DNA from: Mesorhizobium sp. NFR06
GTDB taxonomy: Bacteria; Pseudomonadota; Alphaproteobacteria; Rhizobiales; Rhizobiaceae
Assembly: GCF_900115245.1 (NCBI RefSeq)
Contig: NZ_FOVT01000009.1
Location: forward strand, 1 to 64,000
Direction of reading: 5' to 3'
DNA: 64,000 bases
The stretch's first letter is position 1. Every line of letters begins with the position of its first letter. Position numbers and translations under genes: made by a program. The notes beneath the pieces are model-generated. The model was not told where the DNA came from and searched no databases. It saw nothing but the letters and a program-made list of their open reading frames with translations. This document shows, one piece after another, positions 1 to 8,902 of the stretch.

Positions 1-42
1 CTCGAATGGCATCCCGAACCCCCTCGCGCAAAACGCGCAAAA

Positions 43-80
43 CTGTTCGCGATGTCCTCGCACACCTGTTCGCGATGTCC
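43..80. repeat. Tandem 15-bp direct repeat, possible IS-end remnant
   Basis: CTGTTCGCGATGTCC occurs at 43-57 and again at 66-80, a 23-bp period. Repeated short motifs of this kind are found at the ends of some IS21/IS481-type elements as transposase-binding sites. No transposase is visible, so this is at most an element edge or remnant. The rest of 1-97 holds no gene I can support. Confidence 0.35.
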
Positions 81-97
81 CCGGTCCAAACACCCCT

Positions 98-236
98 GTG
101 GGAGAAGGTGGCCGCGTAGCGGCCGGATGAGGGGTGCTCCAGGAAAAGCCAGCGTCTCACTCCGCTGGAACACCCCTCATCCGTCTCGGCGCTATCGCGC
201 CGATCCACCTTCTCCCACAACAAGGGGAGAAGGAGA
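98..236. repeat. Rhizobial palindromic intergenic repeat, copy 1
   Basis: Two arms face each other. The left has GGGAGAAGGTGGCC then GGATGAGGGGTG; the right has CACCCCTCATCC then CCACCTTCTCCC, with small hairpins (GCCGCGTAGCGGC; GGCGCTATCGCGCC) inside each arm. The reverse complement of this element, over more than 100 bp, reappears at 49872-50100. It lies just downstream of the last gene of the N-methylglutamate operon and may act as a transcript end or stability element. Confidence 0.75.
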
Positions 237-246
237 GGGCGCACCG

Positions 247-873
247 CTACGCCAGCTGCTCGGAGTGGCCGATCGTCAGGCCGTACTCGGCGGCCGAGTC
301 CAGCATCGTATGCGACAGGCTCTCGGCAAAGGTCGCAAACACCAGCAGATTGAACACCGCGTGTCCGTCGGCCCGATCCTTGCCGCGCCACAGCGTGATG
401 CTGGTGTGATCCATCGACGTTGCCGCTGCTGCGCCTACGCCGAACACATCGGGGTGCAGGTCGATCGACGACAGCTTGGCGAGCATCGCGCGTGCCTTGT
501 CGCCGGAGACGCTGATCAGCGCCCGCGCATGCGATTGGTCGGAAAGCGAGGCCGAGCCGGCAAAGCCGGGTGCAAGTGCTTCGATCGAGTGCCTGCCGCC
601 TTTCGACAAAACGAAGAACTGGTCGGGTCCAGACCAGATCAGCGTCGCGTCGGCGGTGCCGACCGCCTTCGGCGTCTCCGGCGCGGCGATACCGAAGCGC
701 GCTTTCGCGGCCTTCCCCATCTCGCCGGCCTTGCCGCGCCGCGCCATCACCTGGACGAGGTCGAAATTGCGGATCTCCGTCAGCGACACGCCGGCTTCGC
801 CCGGCGCGCCATAAGGGCCGGCGACCAGCGCGCGGTCGAGCGGGCTGCGGACGTCCCAGGAAAAATCAGCCAC
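247..873 (-). CDS. mgdD: N-methylglutamate dehydrogenase gamma subunit (SoxG-like)
   Basis: Small gamma subunit (208 aa) of the heterotetrameric sarcosine-oxidase family. It completes the complex that oxidises N-methylglutamate to glutamate and passes the methyl carbon to tetrahydrofolate. It is SoxG-like, with a SLTEIRNFDLVQVMARRG-type stretch near the N-terminus and a sarcosine-oxidase-gamma fold pattern throughout. I chose the GTG start at 873 because GGAGGG lies 8 bases upstream; an in-frame ATG at 888 is the alternative. It overlaps the end of mgdC by 8 bp, so the two are translationally coupled. It is the last gene of the operon. Without the gmaS/mgs context one would name it soxG. Confidence 0.85.
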   Translation of the reverse strand: MADFSWDVRSPLDRALVAGPYGAPGEAGVSLTEIRNFDLVQVMARRGKAGEMGKAAKARFGIAAPETPKAVGTADATLIWSGPDQFFVLSKGGRHSIEALAPGFAGSASLSDQSHARALISVSGDKARAMLAKLSSIDLHPDVFGVGAAAATSMDHTSITLWRGKDRADGHAVFNLLVFATFAESLSHTMLDSAAEYGLTIGHSEQLA

Positions 874-3850
874 GCTGGCGCCCTCCATCCGGATCGTAGA
901 AGACGGAATTGCAGAGCTCGACATCATAGTCTTCGCCGCGCAGCGGATCATGCGCGCGCACGATCTCGCCGATGCGCTCACGCCCGCGCTCGACGAGGCC
1001 GAGCCCGATCCACTGGTCGAGCACCGGCGAGAAACAGACCGAGGTGACATAGCCCCGGTCGTTGTCGGGGCCAGGCGTCTCGCCCTTGGGAATGATGTGC
1101 GCGCCTGAGCGCAGGCGTCGGGCCTTGTCGGTCGGCTTGATGCCGACGACGACCTGCCGGTTCGGCGCCACCAGCGCCTCGCGGCCGGCCATGACGCGGC
1201 CGATGAAATCCTTCTTGGTCGACATCATCTTGCCGAGCCCGAGATCGGCCGCTGTGGTCGTGCCATTGAGCTCCGGCCCTGCGACATGGCCCTTCTCGAT
1301 GCGCATCACGCCGAGCGCCTCGGTGCCGTAGGGCGTCACGCCGAATGGCTTGCCGGCGATCATCAGATTGCGAACCAGCGCTTCGCCGTAACGGGCCGGC
1401 ACCGAAATTTCGAACGCCATCTCGCCGGAGAAGGAGATGCGGAACAGCCTGGCCTTCATGCCACCGCGCAGCTTGACCTCGCGCGCGCCCATGAAGGGAA
1501 AACCTTCATTCGAAAGGTCTTCCGCGGGATCGACGATCTCCCTCAGCAGGTCGCGCGTCTTCGGTCCGGCGATCGAGAACTGCGCCCATTGGTCGGAGAC
1601 CGAGGTCAACTGCACGTCCAGGTCGGGGAACAGCACCTGCCGGCAGAACTCCAGATGCTGCATCACCAGTCCGGCTTTCGCCGTGGTGGTGGTGAGGAAA
1701 TAATGATCTTCGGCCAGTCGCGAGGTCGTGCCGTCGTCATAGACGATACCGTCCTCGCGCAGCATCAGCCCGTAGCGCGCCTTGCCGACGGCAAGACTGG
1801 AGAACGCATTGATGTAGACGCGGTCGAGGAAGGCGCCGGCGTCGGGGCCGTGCACGTCGATCTTGCCGAGCGTCGAGACATCGCAGAAGCCGACGCCGCC
1901 GCGCACCGCCTTGACCTCGCGTGTGACCGATTCCAGCCAGTCCTTCTCGCCCGCGCGGGGGTACCACTGTGCGCGTTTCCATAAGCCGGTGTCGACGAAG
2001 ACGGCGCCCTGTTCGGCCGCCCAGTGATGCGACGGCGTCAGCCGCGTCGCGTGGAAATTCTCGTCGCGATGGCGGCCGGCGAAAGCGCCGATGGCGACCG
2101 GCACGTAAGGCGGCCGGTAGATGGTCGTGCCCGTCTCCGGAATGGACTTGCCGCTCACCGCCGCCATGATGGCGAGGCCGGCGACGTTCGAGGTCTTGCC
2201 CTGGTCGGTCGCCATGCCGAGCGTCGTGTAGCGCTTGAGATGCTCGACCGATTGAAAACCCTCGCGCTGGGCCAGCTCGACATCGGAAGCGGTGACGTCA
2301 TGCTGCTGGTCGACGAAGGCCTTGCCCTCGCCGGTGACATGCCAGAGCGGCGTCAGCGAAAACGCCTCGTCGTCGGCGACCGGCATCAAGCCCGTGCTGC
2401 CGCTGCGCCCGGCATCGCGCGCCGCGGCAGCGCCAGCCTCGAAACCTTCGCGCAGGCAGGCGCCAAGACCGAAGGCGGCGTTCGCCGCGCCCGCCGCCGC
2501 CACGCCGGGTGGCGCGCCATCCGGCACGAAGGCGGCGATGTCATCGCGCCATTTCGGCCGGCCGCGATGGTAGGAGGTGAGGCCGACCGCCGGGTTCCAT
2601 CCGCCGGAGACCGCAAGTCCGTCGGCCTCGACCTCGGCGCGCGCGCCGCCGGTCAGCGAGACGGAAATCTTGCGCATGCCGTTCTTGCCGCCATCGACGC
2701 CGTTGACCGAACCGTTGAGCACGGTGAATCCGTTCTTGGAGGCAAGCGAACGGTGAGCGGGCGAGACCTCCGCCCGCGCATCGATCACCGCCGCGATCTG
2801 CAGTCCGGCGCCGAGCGCGGTTTCCACCGTGCGCCAGCCGTCCTCATTGTTGGTGAACAGCGCGACACGCCGTGCTGGCGTTGCCGCGTAACGATTGATG
2901 TAGCTGCGCATCGCCGACGCCATCATCACGCCCGGCGTGTCGTTGCCGGCAAAGACGATGGGACGTTCGATCGCGCCGGCGGCGACCACGCAGCGTTTCG
3001 CCACGATGCGCCACAGCCGCTGGCGCACTTGATGCTCCGGCGGCACCGGCAGATGGTCGTTGACGCGCTCGATCGCGCCATAAGTGCCGCCGTCATAGAC
3101 GCCGAACAGCGTCGTGCGGGTCATGATGCGCACATCCGGCATCGCTGTCAGTTCGGCAAGCGCGCGCGCAACCCATTCGGTCGCGGGCAGCCCATCGATC
3201 GTGCCGCCATCGGCGAGCAGCCGCCCGCCAAGGACAAAATCCTCTTCGCAAAGGATGACGCGCGCGCCGCTGCGACCTGCGGCAAGGGCAGCGGCGAGAC
3301 CGGCCGGGCCGGAGCCCGCGATCACCACGTCGCAATGCGCCCAGGCCTTGTCATAATGGTCGGGGTCGGGAACCTGGGCGGCGCGACCGAGGCCCGCAGC
3401 ACGGCGGATCGCCGGCTCGTAGATTGATTCCCAGAACTTCGCCGGCCACATGAAGGTCTTGTAGTAGAAGCCGGCGACGAAGATCGGCGCAAACAGCTGG
3501 TTGACCGCCATCACGTCGAAATTGAGTGATGGCCAGCGGTTCTGGCTGGCGGCTTCCAGGCCCTCATAAAGCTCGGCCGTCGTCGCCTTGGTGTTCGGCT
3601 CGCGCCTGGCGCCGCTACGCAGTTCGACCAGGGCGTTCGGCTCTTCCGATCCGGCGGTCAGGATGCCGCGAGGACGGTGATACTTGAACGAGCGGCCGAC
3701 GAGCTTGACGCCGTTGGCGACCAGCGCGGACGCCAGCGTGTCGCCCTTGAACCCGGAGAATGTCTTGCCGTCGAAACGGAAGTTCAACGGTGCCGAACGG
3801 TCGATGAGGCCGCCATTGGTCAGCCGGTTTGCCTGATTGCCGCGCATCAC
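866..3850 (-). CDS. mgdC: N-methylglutamate dehydrogenase alpha subunit (SoxA-like)
   Basis: Large alpha subunit, 994 aa, full length for the family. The N-terminal ~100 residues are the degenerate 2Fe-2S-ferredoxin-like domain (FSGFKGDTLASALVANGV). A dinucleotide-binding core follows, with VIAGSGPAGLAAALAAGRSG near residue 175. The C-terminal ~390 residues are a GcvT-type tetrahydrofolate-binding domain that accepts the methylene group made by the beta subunit. The start overlaps mgdB by 4 bp and the end overlaps mgdD. In the N-methylglutamate pathway this complex performs the final oxidation of methylamine carbon; the same fold serves in sarcosine oxidase, and the assignment here rests on linkage to gmaS and mgsABC. 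Confidence 0.88.
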   Translation of the reverse strand: MMRGNQANRLTNGGLIDRSAPLNFRFDGKTFSGFKGDTLASALVANGVKLVGRSFKYHRPRGILTAGSEEPNALVELRSGARREPNTKATTAELYEGLEAASQNRWPSLNFDVMAVNQLFAPIFVAGFYYKTFMWPAKFWESIYEPAIRRAAGLGRAAQVPDPDHYDKAWAHCDVVIAGSGPAGLAAALAAGRSGARVILCEEDFVLGGRLLADGGTIDGLPATEWVARALAELTAMPDVRIMTRTTLFGVYDGGTYGAIERVNDHLPVPPEHQVRQRLWRIVAKRCVVAAGAIERPIVFAGNDTPGVMMASAMRSYINRYAATPARRVALFTNNEDGWRTVETALGAGLQIAAVIDARAEVSPAHRSLASKNGFTVLNGSVNGVDGGKNGMRKISVSLTGGARAEVEADGLAVSGGWNPAVGLTSYHRGRPKWRDDIAAFVPDGAPPGVAAAGAANAAFGLGACLREGFEAGAAAARDAGRSGSTGLMPVADDEAFSLTPLWHVTGEGKAFVDQQHDVTASDVELAQREGFQSVEHLKRYTTLGMATDQGKTSNVAGLAIMAAVSGKSIPETGTTIYRPPYVPVAIGAFAGRHRDENFHATRLTPSHHWAAEQGAVFVDTGLWKRAQWYPRAGEKDWLESVTREVKAVRGGVGFCDVSTLGKIDVHGPDAGAFLDRVYINAFSSLAVGKARYGLMLREDGIVYDDGTTSRLAEDHYFLTTTTAKAGLVMQHLEFCRQVLFPDLDVQLTSVSDQWAQFSIAGPKTRDLLREIVDPAEDLSNEGFPFMGAREVKLRGGMKARLFRISFSGEMAFEISVPARYGEALVRNLMIAGKPFGVTPYGTEALGVMRIEKGHVAGPELNGTTTAADLGLGKMMSTKKDFIGRVMAGREALVAPNRQVVVGIKPTDKARRLRSGAHIIPKGETPGPDNDRGYVTSVCFSPVLDQWIGLGLVERGRERIGEIVRAHDPLRGEDYDVELCNSVFYDPDGGRQRG

Positions 3851-4122
3851 GCACCAACCTTGGCGGCGCCGGCGCCCGCCGCCGGCTCAACGGCCGAAAT
3901 CTCATGCGTCAGCGTGTTGCGCGTGACCTTCAGCCAGGCCCGGCATCCGCCGCCATGGTACCAGTGCTCGCTCATCAAGCCGGCGATGTTGTCGCGCAGA
4001 TAGACGTAGTCGTAGACGGCGTCCTCGCCGGCATCGGCCGCGGGGCGTTGCGGCTTGGCGTCACCCAGATAGGTGAACTCGCCGAGTTCGCGTTCGCCGC
4101 AGAAGGGACAGGTTATGCGCAT
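3847..4122 (-). CDS. mgdB: N-methylglutamate dehydrogenase delta subunit (SoxD-like)
   Basis: Zinc-binding delta subunit of 91 aa. The N-terminus MRITCPFCGERE carries a CPFCG knuckle; a later histidine and the cysteine in HGGGCRAW complete a likely zinc site, as in SoxD. It has the usual core LRDNIAGLMSEHWYHGGGC of the family. It sits between mgdA and mgdC and overlaps the mgdC start by 4 bp (ATGA), so stoichiometric synthesis is expected. It has no catalytic role of its own known in this family; it is structural. Confidence 0.88.
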   Translation of the reverse strand: MRITCPFCGERELGEFTYLGDAKPQRPAADAGEDAVYDYVYLRDNIAGLMSEHWYHGGGCRAWLKVTRNTLTHEISAVEPAAGAGAAKVGA

Positions 4123-4138
4123 GGTTTTCCGACTGTCA

Positions 4139-5392
4139 TCAGTGCAGGTTCGGTTGGGCGCCCTGGCCCTTCTCGTCGATCATGGCGCCGCGCTGGAAGC
4201 GGTCGAGGCCGAAAAGCGCGGCTTCCTTGTGCGATTGATCGCGGGCGATGAGATGGGCAAAAACCAAGCCCGAGCCGGGCGTCGCCTTGAAGCCGCCATA
4301 GCACCAGCCGGCATTGATATAAAGGCCGTCGACCGGGCTCTTGTCGATGATCGGCGAGCCGTCCATCGACATGTCCATGATGCCGCCCCACTGGCGCAAC
4401 AGCCGCACGCGGCCGATCATCGGGATCAGCGCCATGCCGCCTTCGCAGACATCCTCGACCACTGGCAGGTTGCCGCGCTGGGCGTAGGAATTGTAGCCGT
4501 CGATATCGCCGCCGAAGACCAGTCCGCCCTTGTCGGACTGGCTGACATAGAAGTGCCCGGCGCCGAAGGTCATGACGTTGGGCAAGAGCGGCTTGATCGC
4601 CTCCGAGACGAAGGCCTGCAGCACGTGGCTTTCGATCGGCAACCGCAGCCCGGCCATCGCCGCGACCCGCGACGAGGAGCCTGCGACCGCCATGCCGACC
4701 TTGCCGGCGCCGATCTTGCCGCGCGAGGTCTCCACGCCGGTCACCTTGCCGTTGGCGTCGCGGGTAAAGCCGGTGACTTCGCAGTTCTGGATGATGTCGA
4801 CGCCGAGTTCGCTCGCCGCATGCGCATAGCCCCAGACCACGGCGTCGTGCCGCGCCGTGCCGCCGCGCCGCTGCAGGAGCCCGCCTTGCACTGGGAAGCG
4901 CGCATTGTCGAAATTCAGGAAAGGCAGCATCTTCCTCAGCGCCGCCCGGTCGAGCAGCTCTGCATCGATGCCTTTGATGCGCATCGTGTTGCCGCGCCGC
5001 GCGAAGGCGTCACGCTGCGCGTCGGAATGGTAGAGGTTGAGCACGCCGCGCTGGCTGACCATCGCGTTGTAGTTGAGGTCCTGCTCCATCCTCTCCCACA
5101 GCTTCATCGACAATTCGTAGAAGCCGGTGTTGCCGGGGAGTCCGTAATTGGAGCGGATGATTGTGGTGTTGCGGCCGGCATTGCCGGAGCCGATCCAACC
5201 TTTTTCCAGCACCGCGACGTTGCGGATGCCGAACTCGCTGGCGAGGAACCAGGCTGTCGCCAGCCCATGGCCGCCGCCACCGATGATCACCACGTCGTAG
5301 CGGTCCTTGGGCGTGGCGTCGCGCCAGGTCGGCTTCCAATTCTTGTGGCCGGAAAGAGCGGCGCGGGCGAGCGAGAAGATCGAATATTTCAT
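4139..5392 (-). CDS. mgdA: N-methylglutamate dehydrogenase beta subunit (SoxB-like)
   Basis: Flavoprotein of the DAO/sarcosine oxidase beta family, 417 aa, that oxidises the N-methyl amine. The FAD-binding Rossmann motif VVIIGGGGHGLATAWFLA is near residue 35, followed by the typical GNAGRNTTIIRSNYG. The region RHDAVVWGYAHAA corresponds to the stretch holding the covalent-flavin histidine in sarcosine oxidase. The start is taken at MKYSIFSLARA because this is the common SoxB N-terminus; the frame stays open further upstream only because it runs through an intergenic repeat. It follows gmaS in the same transcript. Confidence 0.88.
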   Translation of the reverse strand: MKYSIFSLARAALSGHKNWKPTWRDATPKDRYDVVIIGGGGHGLATAWFLASEFGIRNVAVLEKGWIGSGNAGRNTTIIRSNYGLPGNTGFYELSMKLWERMEQDLNYNAMVSQRGVLNLYHSDAQRDAFARRGNTMRIKGIDAELLDRAALRKMLPFLNFDNARFPVQGGLLQRRGGTARHDAVVWGYAHAASELGVDIIQNCEVTGFTRDANGKVTGVETSRGKIGAGKVGMAVAGSSSRVAAMAGLRLPIESHVLQAFVSEAIKPLLPNVMTFGAGHFYVSQSDKGGLVFGGDIDGYNSYAQRGNLPVVEDVCEGGMALIPMIGRVRLLRQWGGIMDMSMDGSPIIDKSPVDGLYINAGWCYGGFKATPGSGLVFAHLIARDQSHKEAALFGLDRFQRGAMIDEKGQGAQPNLH

Positions 5393-5416
5393 GAAATCAT
5401 TCCAAGGCCGCTCGCC

Positions 5417-5487
5417 CCACTCCGGACCTTTCTCGACGCATCGGATCTGTCCGAAACCGCTTCGCACTTTTCGGTCCGATGCTCTAG
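5417..5487 (-). repeat. RIME-like palindromic repeat between gmaS and mgdA
   Basis: Read on the - strand the segment begins CTAGAGCATCGGACCGAAAAG and ends with TCCGATGC, so GCATCGGA/TCCGATGC form the arms of a palindrome around a GAAGCGGTTTC core. It is a relative of the elements at 14691-14792 and 50738-50787. The TAG stop codon of gmaS (5484-5486) is the TAG of CTAGAGC at the repeat edge. Confidence 0.7.
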
Positions 5488-6791
5488 ATATCCAGCGTGT
5501 GGTCGCGCTCCCACTGCGTGAAGTGCGAAGCATAGGAATTCCATTCCTGTTGCTTCAGCTTTAGATATGCCGACGAAAATTCCTCACCCAGCGCCGCCTT
5601 GAGCGATTTGTCGTTGTCGAACTCGCGCAGCGCGTCGAGCAGGTTGAGCGGCAGTTTCGGAGCGTCCGTGACGGTGTGGCCGAGCTGATACATATCGATG
5701 TCGTAGCGCTTGCCGGGATCGGCCTTTGAGCGGATGCCGTCGAGACCGGCGGCGATGATCACGGCCTGCAGCAAATACGGGTTGGCGGCACCGTCCGGCA
5801 GACGCAGTTCGAAACGGCCGGGGCCTGGCACGCGCACCATGTGGGTGCGATTGTTGCCGGTCCAGGTCACCGTGTTCGGCGCCCAGGTCGCGCCCGAAAT
5901 GGTGCGCGGCGCATTGATGCGCTTGTAGGAATTCACCGTCGGATTGGTGATCGCGGCGAGCGCCGAGGCATGTTTCATGATGCCACCGAGGAAGTTCTTG
6001 CCCTTGGTCGAGAGGCCGAGCTCCATTGTGTTGTCGGCAAACACATTGGTCTTGCCGGTCTCGTCCCAAACCGAGATGTGCGCATGGCAGCCGTTGCCGG
6101 TCAGGCCCTGGAACGGCTTGGGCATGAAGGTCGCGCGCAGGCCATGTTTCTCCGCGATCGACTTGACCATGAACTTGAAGAAGGAATGCTTGTCGGCGGT
6201 CGCCAGCGCGTGGTCGAAGGACCAGTTCATCTCGAACTGGCCGTTGGCGTCCTCATGGTCGTTCTGGTACGGGCCCCAGCCGAGCGCCAGCATGTGGTCA
6301 CAGATCTCGGCGATCACGTCATAGCGGCGCATGACCGCCTGCTGGTCGTAGCAGGGCTTCGAGGCGGTGTCGTATTGATCGGAGATCGCGCTGCCGTCCG
6401 GCGACACCAGGAAGAACTCGGCCTCGACGCCGGTCTTGACATGCATGCCGTCGCGCGCGGCTTCGGCGATCAACCGCTTCAGCGTGTTGCGCGGCGCCTG
6501 GTCGACCTCCTTGTCGTCCATGATGCAGTTGGCGGCCACCCAGGCGACGTCGGGCTTCCACGGCAATTGGATCACCGAGTCCGGATCCGGCACCGCCAGC
6601 ATGTCGGGATGCGCCGGCGTCAGATCGAGCCATGTGGCGAAACCGGCAAAGCCCGCGCCGTCCTTTTGCATATCGGCGATCGCCTGTGCCGGCACCAGCT
6701 TGGCGCGCTGGCCGCTGAACAGGTCGGTATAGGAGATCATGAAATATTTGACGCCGTTCTCCTTGGCGAATGCGGCGAGATCGTTCCCCAT
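5484..6791 (-). CDS. gmaS: Gamma-glutamylmethylamide synthetase (glutamine synthetase family)
   Basis: Glutamine-synthetase-fold ligase, 435 aa, that joins methylamine to glutamate with ATP, the first step of the N-methylglutamate pathway. Family signatures are visible: the GVEAEFFLVSPDG metal-site strand, NDHEDANGQFEMNW, and GNGCHAHISVWD (the NG-H-H active-site loop), followed by RINAPRTISGATWAPN. The length matches GlnT/GmaS rather than housekeeping GlnA (about 470 aa). It lies between mgsC and mgdA. Ordinary glutamine synthetase III (GlnT) is the sequence-level alternative; the neighbours decide for GmaS. Confidence 0.88.
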   Translation of the reverse strand: MGNDLAAFAKENGVKYFMISYTDLFSGQRAKLVPAQAIADMQKDGAGFAGFATWLDLTPAHPDMLAVPDPDSVIQLPWKPDVAWVAANCIMDDKEVDQAPRNTLKRLIAEAARDGMHVKTGVEAEFFLVSPDGSAISDQYDTASKPCYDQQAVMRRYDVIAEICDHMLALGWGPYQNDHEDANGQFEMNWSFDHALATADKHSFFKFMVKSIAEKHGLRATFMPKPFQGLTGNGCHAHISVWDETGKTNVFADNTMELGLSTKGKNFLGGIMKHASALAAITNPTVNSYKRINAPRTISGATWAPNTVTWTGNNRTHMVRVPGPGRFELRLPDGAANPYLLQAVIIAAGLDGIRSKADPGKRYDIDMYQLGHTVTDAPKLPLNLLDALREFDNDKSLKAALGEEFSSAYLKLKQQEWNSYASHFTQWERDHTLDI

Positions 6792-6831
6792 TTATGTAGT
6801 TCCCTCGCGAAATTGGATGCTGGTTGGTGTT

Positions 6832-8160
6832 CTAGAAGCCGGTTTTCCCTGGTATCCAGTTGGTGCCGGCGAGCGGCACGCCGGCCATGGCGGCAGCCTC
6901 GATCGAGAGCGCGACGAGATCCTCGGGCTCGAGATTGTGCAGGCTGTTCTTGCCGCAGGCGCGGGCGATGGTCTGTGCTTCCAGCGTCATCACCTTGAGA
7001 TAGTTCGCGAGCCGCCGTCCGGCCGCGATCGGGTCGACCCGCTTCATCAGCTCGGGGTCCTGCGTGGTGATGCCGGCCGGGTCGCGGCCCTCATGCCAGT
7101 CGTCATAAGCGCCGGCGGTGGTGCCGAGCGCATTGTATTCTGCTTCCCAGCGTGGATCGTTGTCGCCGAGCGCGACGAGCGCGGCCGTGCCGATCGACAC
7201 CGCGTCGACGCCGAGCGCCAGCGCCTTGGCGACATCGGCGCCGTTGCGGATGCCGCCGGAGACGATGAGCTGCACCTTGCGGTGCATGCCGAGGTCCTGC
7301 AGCGCCTGCACCGCCGGCCTGATGCAGGCAAGCGTCGGCTGGCCGACATTCTCGATGAACACCTCCTGGGTCGCCGCCGTGCCGCCCTGCATGCCGTCGA
7401 CCACGACGACGTCGGCGCCGGCCTTCACCGCGAGCGCGGTGTCGTAATAGGGCCGCGCCCCGCCGACCTTGACGTAGATCGGCTTTTCCCAGTCGGTGAT
7501 CTCGCGCAACTCGAGGATCTTGATCTCGAGATCGTCGGGGCCTGTCCAGTCGGGATGGCGCGAGGCCGAGCGCTGGTCGATGCCCTTGGGCAGCGTACGC
7601 ATCTCGGCGACGCGGTCGGAGATCTTCTGTCCCAAAAGCATGCCGCCGCCACCGGGCTTGGCGCCCTGGCCGACCACCACCTCGATGGCGTCGGCGCGGC
7701 GCAGGTCGCGCGGGTTCATGCCGTAGCGCGACGGCAGATACTGGTACACCAGCGTCTTCGAATGGCCGCGTTCCTCCTCGGTCATGCCGCCGTCGCCGGT
7801 CGTGGTCGAGGTGCCGGAGAGCGTGGCGCCGCGGCCGAGCGCTTCCTTGGCCGGACCGGAGAGCGAGCCGAAGCTCATGCCGGCAATGGTGATCGGAATC
7901 TTCAGCTCGATCGGCTTCCTGGCATGGCGCGAACCGAGCACCACCGAGGTGTCGCAGCGCTCGCGATAGCCTTCGAGCGGATAGCGCGAGATCGACGCGC
8001 CGAGGAACAGCAAATCGTCGAAATGCGGCAGCTTGCGCTTGGCGCCGGCGCCGCGGATGTCATAGATGCCTGTCGCCGCGGCGCGGCGGATTTCCGAAAG
8101 CGTGTAGTCGTCGAAGGTCGCGGATTTGCGCGGCGTCGTCGGCGGGTTGCGGTAGGTCAT
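6832..8160 (-). CDS. mgsC: N-methylglutamate synthase subunit C (GltB FMN domain-like)
   Basis: FMN-dependent glutamate-synthase-type domain protein, 442 aa, catalysing formation of N-methylglutamate from gamma-glutamylmethylamide and 2-oxoglutarate with the other Mgs subunits. Landmarks are the GMSFGSLSGPAKEALGRGA loop, VVVGQGAKPGGGGMLLGQK, VKVGGARPYYD, and the FMN phosphate site IVSGGIRNGADVAKALALG followed by VSIGTAALVALG. In glutamate synthase the next stretch carries the 3Fe-4S cysteines (C-x5-C-x4-CPVG); here it reads DWHEGRDPAGITTQDPEL and has no cysteines. It ends 40 bp before gmaS. Confidence 0.87.
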   Translation of the reverse strand: MTYRNPPTTPRKSATFDDYTLSEIRRAAATGIYDIRGAGAKRKLPHFDDLLFLGASISRYPLEGYRERCDTSVVLGSRHARKPIELKIPITIAGMSFGSLSGPAKEALGRGATLSGTSTTTGDGGMTEEERGHSKTLVYQYLPSRYGMNPRDLRRADAIEVVVGQGAKPGGGGMLLGQKISDRVAEMRTLPKGIDQRSASRHPDWTGPDDLEIKILELREITDWEKPIYVKVGGARPYYDTALAVKAGADVVVVDGMQGGTAATQEVFIENVGQPTLACIRPAVQALQDLGMHRKVQLIVSGGIRNGADVAKALALGVDAVSIGTAALVALGDNDPRWEAEYNALGTTAGAYDDWHEGRDPAGITTQDPELMKRVDPIAAGRRLANYLKVMTLEAQTIARACGKNSLHNLEPEDLVALSIEAAAMAGVPLAGTNWIPGKTGF

Positions 8161-8166
8161 CTTGCC

Positions 8167-8898
8167 TCAATACGCGTCGGCGTTGTCGATATTGAAATTG
8201 TAGAGTTTGCGGGCAGAGCCGTAGCGCTTGAACTCCGACGCCTTGACGCCGGTGACGCCGGCCTTGTCGAGAAGGCCCTGCAGCAACTCGATGTGCTCGG
8301 GCCGCATCTCCTTGGCGATACAGTCGGCGCCGAGGCTTTCCACCTTGCCGCGCACGAAGAGCCGCGCTTCGTAGATGGAATCGCCCAGTGCGTCGCCGGC
8401 ATCGCCCAGCACCACCAGGTTGCCCGACTGCGCCATGAAGGCCGACATGTGGCCGATATTGCCGTGCACGACGATGTCGATGCCCTTCATCGAGATGCCG
8501 CAGCGCGACGAGGCGTTGCCCTCGATGACCAGCAGACCGCCGCGGCCGGTGGCGCCGGCATATTGGCTGGCGTCGCCCTTGATGACGATCGAGCCCGACA
8601 TCATGTTCTCGCCGACGCCGGGGCCGGCCGACCCGTGCACGGTGATCGCAGCGCCGTCGTTCATGCCGGCGCAGTAATAGCCGACGCTGCCGCGAACATC
8701 GATGGTGACCGGCTGGTCGACACCGACGGCGACCGAGTGGCTGCCCTTCGGGTTGAGCACTTCCCAGGCGGTCTCGTTCGAGCCGGGAGCGAGCTTGTGC
8801 AGCGCCTGGTTCAATTCGCGCAGCGAGTGCTCGGAGAGGTCGAAGACCCTCGCATGGCCTTGCTCGCGCTCAGCCTTCGACATTGTGGTTGCCGGCAT
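8167..8898 (-). CDS. mgsB: N-methylglutamate synthase subunit B (GXGXG domain)
   Basis: 243-aa protein made of the glutamate-synthase GXGXG right-handed beta-helix, with repeated strands such as GAAITVHGSAG, GSIVIKGDASQYAG, GLLVIEGNASSRCG, DIVVHGNIGH and GNLVVLGDAGD. In glutamate synthase this domain tethers the amidotransferase to the synthase domain; here it is a separate subunit of N-methylglutamate synthase. Start MPATTMSKAER is 4 bp after the mgsA stop; MSKAER at 8883 is possible too. It sits in the fixed mgsA-mgsB-mgsC order. Confidence 0.87.
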   Translation of the reverse strand: MPATTMSKAEREQGHARVFDLSEHSLRELNQALHKLAPGSNETAWEVLNPKGSHSVAVGVDQPVTIDVRGSVGYYCAGMNDGAAITVHGSAGPGVGENMMSGSIVIKGDASQYAGATGRGGLLVIEGNASSRCGISMKGIDIVVHGNIGHMSAFMAQSGNLVVLGDAGDALGDSIYEARLFVRGKVESLGADCIAKEMRPEHIELLQGLLDKAGVTGVKASEFKRYGSARKLYNFNIDNADAY

Positions 8899-8902
8899 CA
8901 GC

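Noticed and set aside
247..5392. Naming the mgd genes as sarcosine oxidase soxBDAG
   Set aside because: Subunit sequences allow it, but gmaS and mgsABC in the same operon make N-methylglutamate dehydrogenase the better call.
4073..5521. 482-codon + strand open frame
   Set aside because: Antisense shadow of mgdA; no domain and biased composition.
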